From positions 1 to 64,000 of the forward strand of contig JBCAQO010000013.1 in NCBI GenBank assembly GCA_039111635.1: a stretch of DNA of 64,000 nt, in the 5' to 3' direction. This stretch comes from Heterobasidion occidentale (lineage: Eukaryota > Basidiomycota > Agaricomycetes > Russulales > Bondarzewiaceae). The notes beneath the pieces are model-generated. The model saw only the letters and a list, made by a program, of their open reading frames with translations, ran no database searches and was not told where the DNA came from. Made by a program: the position numbers and the translations under genes. Positions 42,758 through 56,559 of the stretch are shown here, piece by piece; position 1 is the stretch's first letter, and every line of letters starts with the position of its first letter.

Positions 42758-45589
42758 ATGCCTCGAGGAAACAATCACCACAATGCACGAGGGGGTCCAA
42801 GAGGAAGAGGAGGTCGCGGCGGTCGCGGTCGCGGTTTTCGAGGCAGAGGGCGTGGAAGAGGACTCGGATTCGTCTCCTATGATGATAACGATGATTTCTC
42901 TCTCAACTTCCAGTCAAACAGTACGTTCTATATCCACACTTTTCTCATTTCGAAAGAAGCACTTGGCTCAAGCCCGCAAGTGGTCATGCTTATGCTATGG
43001 CACATCTAGACTTTAGAGGCTCGCCTCGCGGCTATCACGGTCCAAACCCGGGCATGTCGACGCCCGTGAGGGGCGCCGCAACCCCTCGTGGACGTGGACG
43101 CGGGCGTGGGGATGGAGGCTATGACTCCCCAGGTTATCGAGGTCGTGCACACCACAGACAGAAAATGCGCCTCACCAATGCTCCACTCTCGCACCTGCTC
43201 TACGAGGACAGGCCATTGCTCAAACCAATCATATTTGTACGCTCACAAGCAACTCCAACTCTTTTCATGGAGGAAGAAGAGATATTTGAACCAGTGATGG
43301 AATCTGCTAGTAAGTCCCACGTCCACGGATTTTCGAACAATCGCCTGACGATTTGTTGATCCTAGGCGACACGATACAAAGCCACATACCCACCGCCGAC
43401 CGAGTATTCCGCGTTTTCAGTGGCGGCGATGAGCCGCAAGTGCATGGTGTTTCAAATGCTGAAGAGATCGAGGAGATTGACTTCCAAGATATGGGCAAGA
43501 TGCTCAAGCAGGTCGAAGCAGCTGCGGCACAGCCTGCTGCCAGTGTAGGACTCGTGGACAACACTATCACAGTTTCGGCGGTCGAAGAAAAGTTTACAGG
43601 GTTTTTTATTGATACCAAGCCTACCCCAGTCGGCGATCGTTCCCCCACAGATAATATCGCTGTCGAGAGAGTTGGCGGTGATCTTCCTCTCGGGGCTGTA
43701 GACGAATCTGATGATATCATCGTGTACGTCGCGCCTCACCCTCGATCCACGAAAGCCTCTCCCATGGGGAATACACTACCATCAAGCTTCAATCCGAGAC
43801 TCGAGAGCAGCGAGCAAACGCCTACGGCGCAAGCTACATTTTCTAACACAGCGCCTCCTATTACTCTCACTTCTACGGCTGCCTCCATGTCGGTGACGCC
43901 CAAACAGAAGTTACGACAGTTCGCTACGCGACCCTCTTCTCTGCGAAAAAACCCTCGCTTAAATGGTATTGATCGCCGGCGCGAGCAACGTCATGCCATG
44001 TTCGGATCTTTCGGTGCTATCTTGTCCGAAACCCATCTACGCGAAGAGGCACGCGAACGTGACCCGAGGCGATCGGAACAGAGGCGGGGAGACTCTGATG
44101 TGGATTGGGGAGACGATAGCGATGGCGATGCCAGGAGTGGCGCTGAAAAGGACACAGCAGTTGAAGAAATGTCGAGCGGCCTAGAGGGAATGGAGATTGA
44201 TGCCGACCTTGATCCCGCTGCTATGAAGGCCTTTGTTCAAGGTATGAGTGGTCAGCACCTTACTCTGGACGATCTTGCGGATGCGGAACGGATGCGAATG
44301 GAAGATGATGATGGTGGTGATGATGGCAGCGACGAAAGCGATACAAGCGAAGAAGATGAAGAATTGGAGGAAATCGTCGGCGTGGAGGAAAGTGCGTTGA
44401 TCGCAGAACCAAGAGATAAAAGCGGAGGCGAAGATGAGACTGACGCTGAAGAAGATGAAGACGATTCTTCAGACGAAGAGGAGACACCCAAGAGAGGCTT
44501 CCAAGCGCGATTGCAGAGGATACGAGAAAAGGCTAGAGGCAGGCCAGCCCTTGGTTTGCTCGATGATGAGCCCGACAAAGATGACGACGACAACTTCTCG
44601 CCCGAGTTTGCATGGGCAGAAGATGATGGTCTTGTTGCTGAGGTTCAGGTAAATCAACGAAGATTTTCTCTCCGATGGCCGACCACTCATTCTTCCTGGG
44701 TAGCAATTTATCGACCATCTCACACCCGGAAAACGAAGAAAATCGAATCGACTTTTCGGTGCCATCCACAATGGGGACTTTGATGACGAAGGCCTTGAAG
44801 TATATATGCCAAACAGTGAGTTTGGCGACATCTGCGTGGTCCAATCTCATCTTTACTCCGACAGGCCGTAAGAAGGCGAAGGACATCCCGGCCGACCTCC
44901 GTGATCAATGGAATCGGGATCGTGCCAAGAAGGCTGTGCGGAAGCAGCTACGTGCACAAGCCCGCCTAGAGCAGGCAGCTGACCCTTTCATACAGAAGAA
45001 AGGTGGAAAAAAAGGTCGCAAAGCGACTTTGGCTGCCGCTGCCCTTGATCCAACAATTCAACTGCCGAACCAAGTTGTGGACATGATATCCCTCGAGCAG
45101 CAGATTCGTCGCTTTTTGGCTGATATTGGCGGACGTACTACTATGGCGTTACCGCCTATGCAGAAGGACGCGCGAAAGCGTGTTCATGACCTCGCGATGG
45201 CGTTCAATTTGAAAAGTCAGAGCAAAGGGAAGAATGACATGCGGTACACGACTCTGATCAAGACGACGAAGAGTGGTTTTGTGGTCGACGAGAAGAAGGT
45301 GCGGTGGATTGTGAGCAGAGAAAGAGTAAATATTCCGCGAGGTCCTGTACGACCCAAGGATGGCGAGGTTATCGGAAAGGTGTGTTTCAACGAATTTTTT
45401 TCTGGAAATTTAAACTTACATCTACTGTAGGCTGCTCCAAAGATCGGAGAGTCGAACGTCGGCTTCCAAATGCTCGCTGCCATGGGATGGTCAGAAGGTG
45501 ATCGTATCGGGGTCACAGGAGGGCTCGACGTACCCTTGACTGCTATCATAAAGACTACAAAGTTAGGCTTGGGAGCGACGCGGTCATAA
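42758..45589 (+). CDS. SQS1: Sqs1-like R3H and G-patch protein
   Basis: Yeast Sqs1/Pfa1 is a nucleolar G-patch partner that activates the helicase Prp43 in ribosome maturation. The N-terminus is a run of RGG/RGRG repeats (GGRGGRGRGFRGRGRGRG), interrupted by an intron near 42920. A short block FMEEEEIFEPV, a long acidic middle (44080-44640), then an R3H-like domain (VVDMISLEQQIRRFLADIGG … RKRVHDLAMAFNL) and the C-terminal G-patch follow: IGESNVGFQMLAAMGWSEGD and TKLGLGA. Domain order and terminal G-patch fit the family. Small introns near 44650-44870 and 45380-45430 are inferred from frame changes. Confidence 0.85.
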
Positions 45590-48500
45590 GTGTAAGTCAG
45601 TCCTTAGGTGTATAGAAGCCGGGCATCACTTCAGCGAACGCCTCCGCACCGTTGATACTTCTCGCGTGAGCGTGCGTGTGATAGATTCATTACAACTTTC
45701 AGACTGGGAAAGATCTCGTGAACCATCCTGGAGCGCACGCCCATGGTACAGCGCTGATGCCCAACTGTTGGTGAGCTTTGGTGAGCTGAGCCAGCTGGTC
45801 AAACACGACCCACAGCCCCAGCAGGTGAGATGGACAACTATAAAATCACGAAGATTGGCCAAGTTTCCGATGGGAGCAGTGAGGAAGAGACATGATGCAA
45901 AAGCCCAGAGATAACCAAGATCTGGAGTCAAAATTGATATCACAGCCCGCACGGACTGAAGCTGAAGCTCTGAGTCCAGTCGCGAGATACCCAACCGTCC
46001 AAACAATGCAACGTTCAACACATTGATAAGTTTTGGGGCTCTTTTGAGCGAGGCCGACGTGACTTCGGAGAGTGATTGGAAGAGGACTTGGTTTGAGAGG
46101 AAGGGAGAATGCAATATGAGGTGGAACCAGGATGCAGGGGGGACATGCGAGCAGATGGCATCGCGGCAGCCGCCGTTCAAGTTCCTTCTGCACGTCCGCC
46201 TACGGCACTGGCCTCATCTAAGAAATCACGCTAGGTAATATCTGGCGCGTCTTGAGCAGCAATTGCTATTATCAGCTTTGCTGTACTGAGGGATCTCACA
46301 TCCGAGAGACCATGGCTACAGGTGCATTCCACATGTGTGTCAAACTTCCATCACATTTCTAAATCTAGTCGAAGACTACATCTAGAATCCATATCAGTCT
46401 CTGAGAACTGTTCAGAAGTTATTTGAATTTTTGGAAGTCTTGGTGTATCTCTGCTTTTTTCAAGAGTTAGGATTCTCTGAGACTTTCTATCGGTTAGACT
46501 TGCCTGCTTGCACATTCTGCCCACCCTGTTACTTGTACAAGTCGTGCCTTTCTACATGCTATCCACCTAGGGTCAATTGCTGGATTCTCTTCCTGCATGC
46601 TATCGTACAATCCTTATCTTAGGCCATCGTGCTTCGCAGTGTGATCGCAGCCTGTTTACGCAGACAGACTCAGCAACCGTTGTGGCCTCTTTCGTGTCCT
46701 GATCGAACTATGCTGAGGCTTTCAAAGTAAGGATGGACGCATGGAACGCATGCGGTGCCCTAGGATACCTGCGAAAGTGCATTAGGCAAGGCCAGATCTC
46801 CATCACGAGATGATCGCTTACACGCACAGTTGTATTTTGACGCCAATTTCCTTCAGGACTTTCTCACAGAGGATGCTCTCGTTCTGCAGGGGATTCGAAT
46901 GCTGGCCAAAGGCAGGTTAGCGTGCGACACGGCATGGATGGGGGCGTAATTAGGGTCGTATGTTGCAGGCTTTAATTGATCTACATCGCAGATGAATATG
47001 ATGGCGATGGTCGTAAATATCAGCATGGAAAACGTACGCACCCAAGAACCTCATTTTCGTTCTTTTCTATTGACAGCAGCTCGCCTCTGTACCCAAAGGC
47101 ATAGATGGATGAGAATACGAATAAGAGCAAGAACGTGCCTGTGATTTGATGGCCAACAAATAACAGAACATCGCGAGCTTTAACAGTGGGCAAATTACCG
47201 CCAGCAGATTTGCATCCAAGGAGAAACCTTCGAAAGATTCGCGGAAAGGTAATTGGTCTCTGCAGCAGCCTGCAGAGAGGGAAGTATGATCTTGTCAATT
47301 CTGCGATATTACGCATTGGAATTATCAGAGTACCCATTTGGCGGCGGCGTAGCAATCGTTGATGCCTGTCGGGAATGAAGTTTCGGAGCAAGTCTGAGAG
47401 TACGTGCGGGTCAACTCGCCGATCTGGGATGAATCCAGTGTGTTCGACCATACCTGCGATCAACGTTCACAGTTGCTCATTGCAGTTCCACGGCGACTAT
47501 ACGAAGCCCATGATCATCCACATCTATATTGCCGACGGACCATCCTGTAAAAGCAAATGAAGATCAGAGTGATGGACAGGCATTTAGATAGGTCTGTACC
47601 TCCACCATTATGCTAGATTAGGAGCGGGAACTTCTTGCCCCTAATGTCCGACGGCATGGGGACCACAGTGCGCAGTGATCTCACCACCTTTAACTCGAAC
47701 CTTGCAAATCGTCCACGCGTTATTCGAATTCTCCAGGAACCCATAAAGAACGCGGTGTCTCATTATCAGCAACTATTCACACGTTTTTGGAGGAGTAGAT
47801 CAAGCCTTGCGACGATATTCGGCAGAGCGAACGACGGGAGAGATTCTCGCGCGGTAATTCAACGGAAGCGATTGCAGCACTTTCTCGAACAAAAAAGCGA
47901 ACTCAGGATCGATAGTAGAGATATGAGCGTTCGTGCCAAGGTTGAGGAATTCCACGGAGGTCGACGCCTTACAATATAGGCTACCCTCGATTTATGATTA
48001 AACAGACTAGCCTACAAGCTGAAATCGGGTCAGATGGACTCCATTACTTCGTACGCAGGAATGTCATACATATATGATTCAGACCTTGAGAGCGCTTGAG
48101 CCGCCGGAGTGGTGAGTCACTGCGTATCGGTCAGAGATGGCGAGAGCGGATAGAGAGGCGGTAATCTGTGTAGATCGTATGATGAGACGGAGAAGGTAGG
48201 AGAGAAGCTCCATGTTGTGTTGCTGCCAGAACTGTCACAATCTGTACATGGCTGAGCACTTTTGACGCAGTAGTAAACACGACGCGAGGGACGTCAGCAA
48301 ACTGGCTGAAAAGAGAGATGGGAGGGGGTAGACGGACCTGGGAGCCGCGGCGCGACTGGTTGGGCCCTCCAAGATCGAAAACGAGGCCCGTGATCATGTC
48401 CAGAATGTCCACCATTCAGCTTAAGGATGGGTAGCGGGACAAAGATGATGGTCATGATTGATACATAAATGTCGGTTTGTCTGGATAGAAAATCGGGTCA

Positions 48501-49691
48501 CAATTTTATGATCGCCGATCTTGGGAAGGTCGTGAAGGGTCTGTCGCCAGACGGAGAAGATGTTCTTTGCACGAACAAAATTTAAGGCGATTGAAGTAAC
48601 CGGTAACGAAGAACGAAGACGTGGTGACAAGGATGCGCCTGGTGCGAGGAGCGCCCGAGGGAAAAGATGTAAATAGCCAGAATACGATTCAGGTGAAGAG
48701 GTAGTACGTTTATCTGCTGCTGAGACAATGACCAAGTGATGACAGCAAGCTGTGGCCGTGTGTGAGTCGATCGATTTTGGAGCATAGAATGAATGAGGTG
48801 CCCACTAGAAAAGACGCACGTCGGAAACAGCCTTGTTCCGTATCTCACATCAGGTCAATAAAGCGGAAGATCACTGTTGAGATAAGAGTGATACCATGTC
48901 ATCGCACGGTCTGCGCAAGTGGAATCAAGTATCTAGGATCTGACGCGCAGATGGTGCACGAGAAGTCGAGGCACGCTAGTGAGCTGAAAGGAATGTCAGC
49001 CAGATGTCGGAGGGGGTCGAATTTGATGGTATAGCGCGCGGCCGTAAATCAGAGGACGAGTTTTTGTACAACTGAAGAAGGTCATTGAATAGCAGAGGCG
49101 CGACGATAAGCAAGAAGCTCTGTCGAAGCGTGTCAACGCGTCAATCGTGTCATGGCGGGAGTACATCGGCGTGTCATTTGATTCACTGTATGGAACTACG
49201 ATGTCTGGGTTCACAGGACGCGTGTATGGAACAGACGTGATCGAAGCGGTAAGCTTACCATTTGCGAGAATTGCCGCAGCGATGAGAAACCGAGAAGGAG
49301 ATTTGAGAGCCTCGAAGAACACGAGCGATGCACGTCCCACAACGGCATGCGTTCCCCGAACGACGTTGAAATGCAAGTGTTCGAACGAGAAGAGACGAAG
49401 GCACGCAGACTGATGCGCGCTGTCAAGGAGAATAAAGAGGGGAGAGGGACGCTTGTGCGGTCGGCGCTGCAAAGGCTAATTGATGAGAGCAGGGCGGCGC
49501 TGGCAGGTCGGGGACGTTGGAGTCGAGATTAGAGGGTAAGTGAGGGCGAGAGGAAAGAAGGCATCGAAGTTGTCAGCCACCGAGAGGCGAGCACGCGGCG
49601 TATTCACCCAACGCTCACGCTCACGCCCACGCCGTCTCTCACGACAACCACCTTCTTTTCGCCCCCGTCGTCCTCGACGCCCACGCCCACC
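45590..49691. other. 4.1-kb stretch without a gene I can support
   Basis: Several short open frames on both strands, some hydrophobic on minus (for example around 47130-47090, 48260 and 49090). They suggest a decayed or highly intron-split membrane protein gene, but I could not assemble a consistent model or recognise a family. The right end holds the KRE6-like promoter. Confidence 0.4.
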
Positions 49692-52355
49692 ATGTCTGCT
49701 CACGACGAGCAAGACATTTCCCGCTCGGGCACCCCCGCCTCCCTCTCGACTCCCGACGACCTTGGGTCTCCACGAACGCCAGGATTTCCGTCGGTCGAGT
49801 CCCCTCTCCTTCCAAGCACAAGCTCGCCAGATGCGTCCTCGTCGCTGTCTCCTCCGAAGCCCAGCCGCTCATTTTCCACCTCGACATTTGTGTCGTCACC
49901 ATTGAATCCAAACTCCTCACTGTACCCGTTCGCCCGATCCCGCCCAGCTTCGCGAGGCAGCACGTACATCAACCGTGTCGCTTCAGAGGAGAGTCAGGCC
50001 CTTGGTTCTCAGCTCATGGGCTCTCAGCGAGGTTCCATGATCCTTTATCGCCTCGCCAATGAGGACGAGAACGGCGTGCTGCTCCCTCCGCGCCCCATCT
50101 CCCACAACCCTCGCGACTCGGTCCTCTCCTCCTCCGGCGAATCGGTATGGTCCCTTTCCTCCGACTCCAAATACCCCGCCGGCGCCCTCCCCTCACAGCG
50201 CGGTCTCGTACCATACGTGTACGACCCCACCTTCGACGATAAGGAGCCCATGGACGACGAAGACGCCTTGCACGAACCCGACGCGCTCGAGAAGGTTGGC
50301 ACCATATTCACCGTCCGAGGATTCCTCAACATTGGTGTCATCATTATCCTCATTCTTGCCCTCCTCACCCTCTTCATCGCATATCCCGTCATCACCTACA
50401 TCAGGGACGCTGGCCGCAACTTCATCCTGGACGGCAGCAACATCAACGTAAATGGCACCGAGGAATCTCCTCCTCCCACCTTCCTCATGCCTTCCCTCAT
50501 CGATACACAAACTCCTGACGACGCCAAGACGCGCACCGGCTCAGATGGCGAAGACTATGTCCTCGTCTTCTCCGACGAGTTCAATACCGATGGCCGCACC
50601 TTTTACCCCGGCGATGACCCCTTTTGGGAAGCCGCAAACTTCTGGTACTGGGCGACTAACGACCAGGAATGGTATGATCCGCGTCAAATCTCGACGAAGG
50701 ACGGGTATCTCCATCTCCTCATGGAGAACGTCGAGACGAATGGCCTGCCATATCGGTCTGGGATGCTCCAGAGTTGGAACAAATTCTGTTTCACGAGCGG
50801 CTACATCGAAGTCAGCCTCAGCCTACCTGGGCCGAATGAAGATACGCAGGGATACGTGAGTCTAAGCCTGTGCGTTACCCCGGGCTTCCGCTGACCGAGC
50901 CTTTTGACGGCAAAATGGCGCGCAGTGGCCCGGCGCTTGGACGATGGGCAATCTTGGCCGTCCAGGGTATGGCGCGACGACAGACGGGACATGGCCGTAC
51001 TCGTGAGTACCTCACCCCGTGATCTCTGCGCTCATTTCCTGATCTCGCTGCTCTTTTAGGTACGACTCGTGCGATGTCGGCACGTTCCCCAATCAGACCC
51101 TCAAGGATGGCTCTGGCCCTGCTGCGGCCCTCCATACTGATTTTGGCTCGACTAAGTACAACAAGGAGCTGTCGTGGCTGAGCGGACAGAAGCTTTCGTG
51201 AGTTGCTTCTGATTACGCACTACTTCCTAGGCGGTGCGTAATTAATGCGCCCGACAGATCTTGTACTTGTCCAGGAGATGACCACCCTGGGCCCAGCGTG
51301 AGCAAGGGCCGGGGCGCTCCTGAGATTGACATCCTCGAGGCCGAGCGCAACAAGCACGGGACCGGTGGTGTCGTCTCACAATCTGCACAATTTGCGCCCT
51401 TCACACACGACTACATCTACCTGAACGCGACAGAGGATCAATGGCACGTCTACAACGACACGATCACGACCCCCAATTCCTATCAGTGCGTGTAGCCCCA
51501 TTTGGCCGGCGTGTTCTCGCATCTTTTCTATCCTAATGACCGGCCTTCCATAGTGGCTCCGCTGTGCAGCAGGCGGTGTCAGCTTTGACGCAGCTGCCGT
51601 CAGACATATTCACAGGCTCTGGACGCAACTTTGCGACGTTTGGTCTGTCGTGCTATTTCTTCTTCTTTTTCCCAGCCATTCTTACGTTGCTCATGTAGGC
51701 TTCGAGTATTGGGCAAATCCGTCCAAGGTTGAAGAAGGGTTCATTACCTGGTACCAGCAAGGTCAGCCGACGGTGCGGATGGGTGCATCTGCAATGGGTG
51801 CAGACCAAGGCACGAATGGGAGTGGTGTCGGACGGAGACTTATCCCTGAGGAACCTATGGTATGTCACAGCAACTAACGCTGCACTCGGGAATAGCTAAC
51901 AATCGCTCAAACATTAGTCGATTGTCCTCAATTTGGGACTATCATGTTGGTAATTCTCGATTCTTTACTTCGAACGGTCATACTGACAAGGTGGCCGCTT
52001 CAAAGCAAACTGGCAGACTATCGACTTGACGACGATGGAGTTTCCTGCAGAGATGCTGGTCGACTATGTGCGCATCTACCAGAGGAAAAACGCTCAAAAC
52101 GTCGGCTGCAGTCCTCCAGATTATCCCACCGAGGACTATATCAACAACCATTGGGAGGCATATAACAGTGCGTCGGACTCGAAGTTGGTTTCTGGCTTCA
52201 CCTGACCGGTCGTTTCCACAGACGCCAACCTCACCAAGTGGACGTCAGGCATATCGGGTGCGAACTACACGTTCCCAAAAAACTCCCTGGTACGTGCAGT
52301 CCGCCTCTCCATTATCCCCAAAAATCTTATGTCTTCCCAGTATGACGGTTGTTAG
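49692..52355 (+). CDS. KRE6: KRE6/SKN1-type beta-1,6-glucan synthesis protein (GH16)
   Basis: Type II membrane protein of the secretory pathway needed for beta-1,6-glucan of the cell wall. A cytosolic Ser/Pro-rich N-terminus of about 220 residues precedes one TM helix ([20 protein letters not shown]) and a luminal GH16 domain. Landmarks: [80 protein letters not shown], the catalytic [11 protein letters not shown] (E-x-D-x-x-E) at about 51318-51340, FEYWANP, and the C-terminal [15 protein letters not shown]. At least eight short introns; the last exon is TATGACGGTTGTTAG (YDGC). SKN1 is the close alternative name. Confidence 0.9.
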
Positions 52356-54496
52356 CTGCCCTTGGTGCGAGTGCTACCAGGATTGTTTATATAGAAAGTA
52401 TCGGACTGCTCTTTCCTTGCTTGTTACCCATGCGGACCGTCTGGAATTCCACCCGATGTCATCACATAAGTACGTACATTATATTTCTTTTGGTATTAGG
52501 ACCATCCTCGTCGGGCTGCGAAATACATATAGACGGCCTTAACATCTATTTTCACGCCGTATACCTCGCCTCTCCTGCGCTCCGTACCGTTCATCTCCGG
52601 GCGCAGACTAGTTCACACCGCTCGTAGCACCGTCCATCCTTTCCAACTATACTCTCCTTTACAGTGCTCCGATTCTTTGCGATAAGAAGCCATAGCGCGG
52701 ACGTTGTTCAACCGTGGTGGCGTCATTCCAGCTCTATCGGTCTTGGCACTGTTTTAGGTTCGTTCATGACTGTACTTTTATCGACTTCAACAAGAGGAAT
52801 GGGTCGGTCCAGCGCTGGTTACTTACCTCGGTCAGGACTATTCATATCCCGCCTTGCATTTGCATTCGCGTTGGCTGCTTGATCCCAAATATACACGTCC
52901 AAACAATCATACTTGGAGACGTCTCTTGATGCGGCCTTCCAGACGCGTCCTTTTGACAGATAGGAGGTTCGATGGTGAGATACAATCGCATACCTCGTGA
53001 TACTCACAGGAAAACATCAATAGTAAATCCTCCGAAACCTCATACAATTTGTCCTACACAGGGCTACCATTTCACCATCATCCTGTCTGAGAACGGGTGC
53101 GCTCAAATCCCAGCATCGTCATCTGCGGACACCAGCGTGTTGCAACTGGTAAATTAAATTTGAGCATGCCGGCTCCTGGACAGCAAGTTCTCGAATGCTT
53201 TGAGATTATCTGTCATGTTGCTTGGACACGACATGGGCGCTCAATATGTGGTGGTCAATCCGGCATAACGGAATGTCGAAGTTGGTGGGCCGTTCCTTGC
53301 GACTGTGAAATCAGGATGGAAGGCATATTTGACGAAGCCATTCAGACAAACAGTAATCTGTAAATCTGCTCCGTTTTAGTACACAACAGCACTATAGTTC
53401 GCCCTGTTCAGAGTGAGGCTGTGGTTCATGATTGAGCGCGGAAACCTGAGCGGCCGCTTCTGCACACTCCGTCCGGCACTGTCCGAAGGGACTGCACATC
53501 CGGACCCGAGCCAGCCGAAGACGGCCTCTCGAGTCTCGCTGCGGCCGCATTCTTGGCTTTCTCACCACCCTCTGACAGTCAAGTTAGGTCAGTCCTCTAA
53601 GATGAGATGGTCTGTCGATGAACGAGTCTTGAGTGAGAATCTATCCTCGATTTTCGAGAACATGACGACACGTACGCATGCCTCTTGGACCTGTTCGAGG
53701 ACCTCAAGGGGCACCTACAATCATGCGAAGCATTGCGTGCGTGCTGGCCGTGACGCTCTTGCACGGAGGCTTCTCTACAGAGGGAGGTCCTCTGGCGCAG
53801 CCACGATATGAAGTCACATTCAGACATAACTCGCAGGTAAGTGTCGAGCATTAAATGGCCTGTAGGTTGCACCTCCTGATAAAAGTCCTCACAGAGTGTA
53901 AGTACTCCATCAGTTGCGCTTGGCGTATCAAGTTTCATTGATCATCAACCATGCTTGGGAGCTCGGGAGCTTACCGAAGCCATGATTCCTGCATCGAGAC
54001 GACGCGCATGCCCGCCCTCTGCATATTTCATCCTGTGTCAATAAATGGACACCTTGATGTGCCTCAGCAGAAGCTGAATAACATGCCAGACATCCATTCT
54101 TGACGGACGTGAGGTCGTGGGTGATTGAGGTGCATATCGAGAGTTCATGACAACGATAGCGCTCACTGGCATTGGAACTGGTATACAAGACCCCATTTCT
54201 GGAATGGGCGTTGGTAGAGACGCTCGTATCTCCACTTTCGTGTCATTATTGCTGACTCTTTGTCTTGCTCTTTCCGCGCGCCCTGCTTGCTCATCTTGCG
54301 CCTCCAGTTGATAGCCGCAGAGTGTTCTGACAAAACTGATTCGCCTTTGACGACGTATCTTGCACAGACTCATTCATCCAAATCAACTGAGCTGGTGAAT
54401 GATGTACATAAAAGGACACCCCCCAAACGGTGATTCTACATCCAAGTTGCCCAAACAGAACCCCCTTCCAAGAATAACTCGAATCCAACGACGACG
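52356..54496. other. Intergenic, nothing firm
   Basis: 2.1 kb. A possible signal-peptide ORF (MRSIACVLAVTLLHGG, about 53720-53835) ends at a GTAAGT, but no following exon could be recognised. Must include the promoter of the Old Yellow Enzyme gene. Confidence 0.4.
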
Positions 54497-55810
54497 ATGT
54501 CTTCCGTCAAGCTCTTTCAGCCCATCGAATTCGGCGATGTCACTCTTCAGCACAGGGTGGTCATGTCCCCTCTCTCGCGATTCCGTGCCAACGCAGCGCA
54601 TGTAAATGGCGACCTCTCTCGTCAATACTACGAGCAGCGTGCCAGTGTCCCCGGGACCCTTATCATCAGTGAGGGTACCCTCATTTCCGCCAAGGCGGGT
54701 GGCTCTCCCAACGCTCCTGGCATATGGAGTGAGGATCAAATCATTCACTGGAAGAAGGTCAGCCTTTTCTAGGATATCAATTGAGACGCAATTGACGCTT
54801 GTTGTGATGCATCAGATTGTAGACGCCGTTCATGCGAAGGGCTCCTTCATCTACCTCCAGCTTTGGGCTTTGGGCCGCGCTGCCTATCCTGCTGCGCTCG
54901 TCTCAGAGGACCCAAGCTTCCCGTACGTCAGCTCTGGGAATGTTAAGCTCGATGACCGCGAAGAGACTCCTCGCGCCTTGACGATCCCTGAGATCAAGGA
55001 GTATGTCGAGATGTACGCCACCGCAGCAGCGAACTCCGTTCACAAAGCCGGCTTTGACGGTGTCGAAATCCACGGCGCGAACGGTTTCCTCCCCGACCAG
55101 TTCCTCCAGACTACAGCGAACAACCGCACGGATGAGTACGGCGGATCGATAGAGAACCGTATTCGGTTCACACTTGAAGTCGTCGACGCTGTTGTCAAAG
55201 CCGTTGGTGGCGCTCAAAGGGTCGGCTTGCGGCTGAGTCCCTGGTCGTCTTACCAGGGTAATACATTTCCTCGCTTTTCACAATGCGACATCTGACATCA
55301 AGCATTGGTAGGCATGTACATGAAGGATCCGAACCCGAGCTTCGCAGCCCTCATCACGGCGATCAAGAAGAAGCACCCAACCTTCGGATACCTGCATGTT
55401 ATCCATGCCCGAGTCGACGGGGCGGCCATCCGTGAGATCAAGCCGGAGGAGAACGACGACTTCCTTCGCCATATTTGGGGTAACAAAATCTACCTTAGCT
55501 GCGGTGGGTACACTCGTGAAGATGCCATTGAGACCGCCGACAAGAAGGGTGGTCTGGTGGTTTTCGGTCGTTCATTCATCTCCAACGTAAGATTTTTACT
55601 CCCCTCCGTCTGCATTCAGAATCTTGATGTGCCCCTTCATAGCCGGATCTCCCGCTTCGTTTGAAGAAGAACTATGCCCTCGCTCAGCCGGATTACACCA
55701 CGCTTTACACTGCGGAGAGCCCCAAGGGATATGTCGACTACCCCTTCTACTCGGAAATCGAGCCTGAGACGACCACAGTCAGCGCTGGCGGCGTTACTGT
55801 GAAAGCGTAG
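54497..55810 (+). CDS. NADH:flavin oxidoreductase of the Old Yellow Enzyme family
   Basis: FMN enzyme reducing activated C=C bonds with NAD(P)H. N-terminus [20 protein letters not shown], then [26 protein letters not shown], the active-site [19 protein letters not shown] (HxxN pair that binds substrate), [14 protein letters not shown], and near the end [18 protein letters not shown] and [17 protein letters not shown]. Introns near 54758-54815, 55258-55309 and 55588-55641. Start ATG 54497 fits the family's usual beginning. Substrate unknown; similar enzymes serve in detoxification or secondary metabolism. Confidence 0.88.
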
Positions 55811-56559
55811 AGGCCGGACAATTAGATGATTATCTTATTGTACACATTGAAATCCATCCTACTTATATGCAATGCTATGTTGATAGATCCCCTCGAGCCT
55901 GTTGAACTGCGGCGGAAAGATGACTCATGTTTTCAGTGGTTGTCAATTTCAAGTGAGATTTTTGAGTTTAGCCTGGAAAGTGGTGGATAGGTTCGCATCA
56001 GTACCAAAAATAACTCTGAGACTAGAGTATATTGAGATGAAAATGATGCATACATTGCACTGGATCTCCCCAATAACAGATGTCTCAATAACCCCAACTC
56101 GAGGCCTCCTTTGCCGCCCTGCGAGAAAGACCCTCTGCGTAGCGCAGCAGCGCCACCGACGATATCGATCCTCGTTTGAGCCCTTTCTCCGAGGACCGAA
56201 GGGCAATCCAGCGGCTGACTAGTCGACAAAACAAGTTCACCGATGTCCCCGAATTCGACCTAGGATCGACGACACAGCCTTAGGCGCACATTCTCGTTCT
56301 ATCATAGTATTGTCTACACCGTATACAACGCAGTCATCTTGTGTCCTTGGGGGAGGGGCCGCCACTCAAACAACGCAGCATACAATCAGCCGACACTGCA
56401 CATAAACCCGATTTCATTCTGAAACACCGACCGCCCATTTGTGCTGCACACAGCCCGCATCGTCTTCAGCTAGCCTCAACTATATGGCGCCCCACGGGAA
56501 TAAAAAGGGGCAGAGAGCAGCGTCTGAATCTTCAACGAGTCCCCTCCCGTGCTTCCACC
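55811..56559. other. Intergenic, promoter of the ferritin-like gene
   Basis: No gene recognised. A TATA-like CTATATGG is at 56482-56489, about 75 bases upstream of the start codon at 56560. Confidence 0.4.

Noticed and set aside
47635..47979. Plus-strand frame of 114 codons ending KSELRIDSRDMSVRAKVEEF
   Set aside because: No family recognised, no splice partner exons, and the reverse strand reads equally well.
53723..53836. Possible secreted small protein (MRSIACVLAVTLLHGG start)
   Set aside because: No following exon with convincing content; ends at a donor-like site only.
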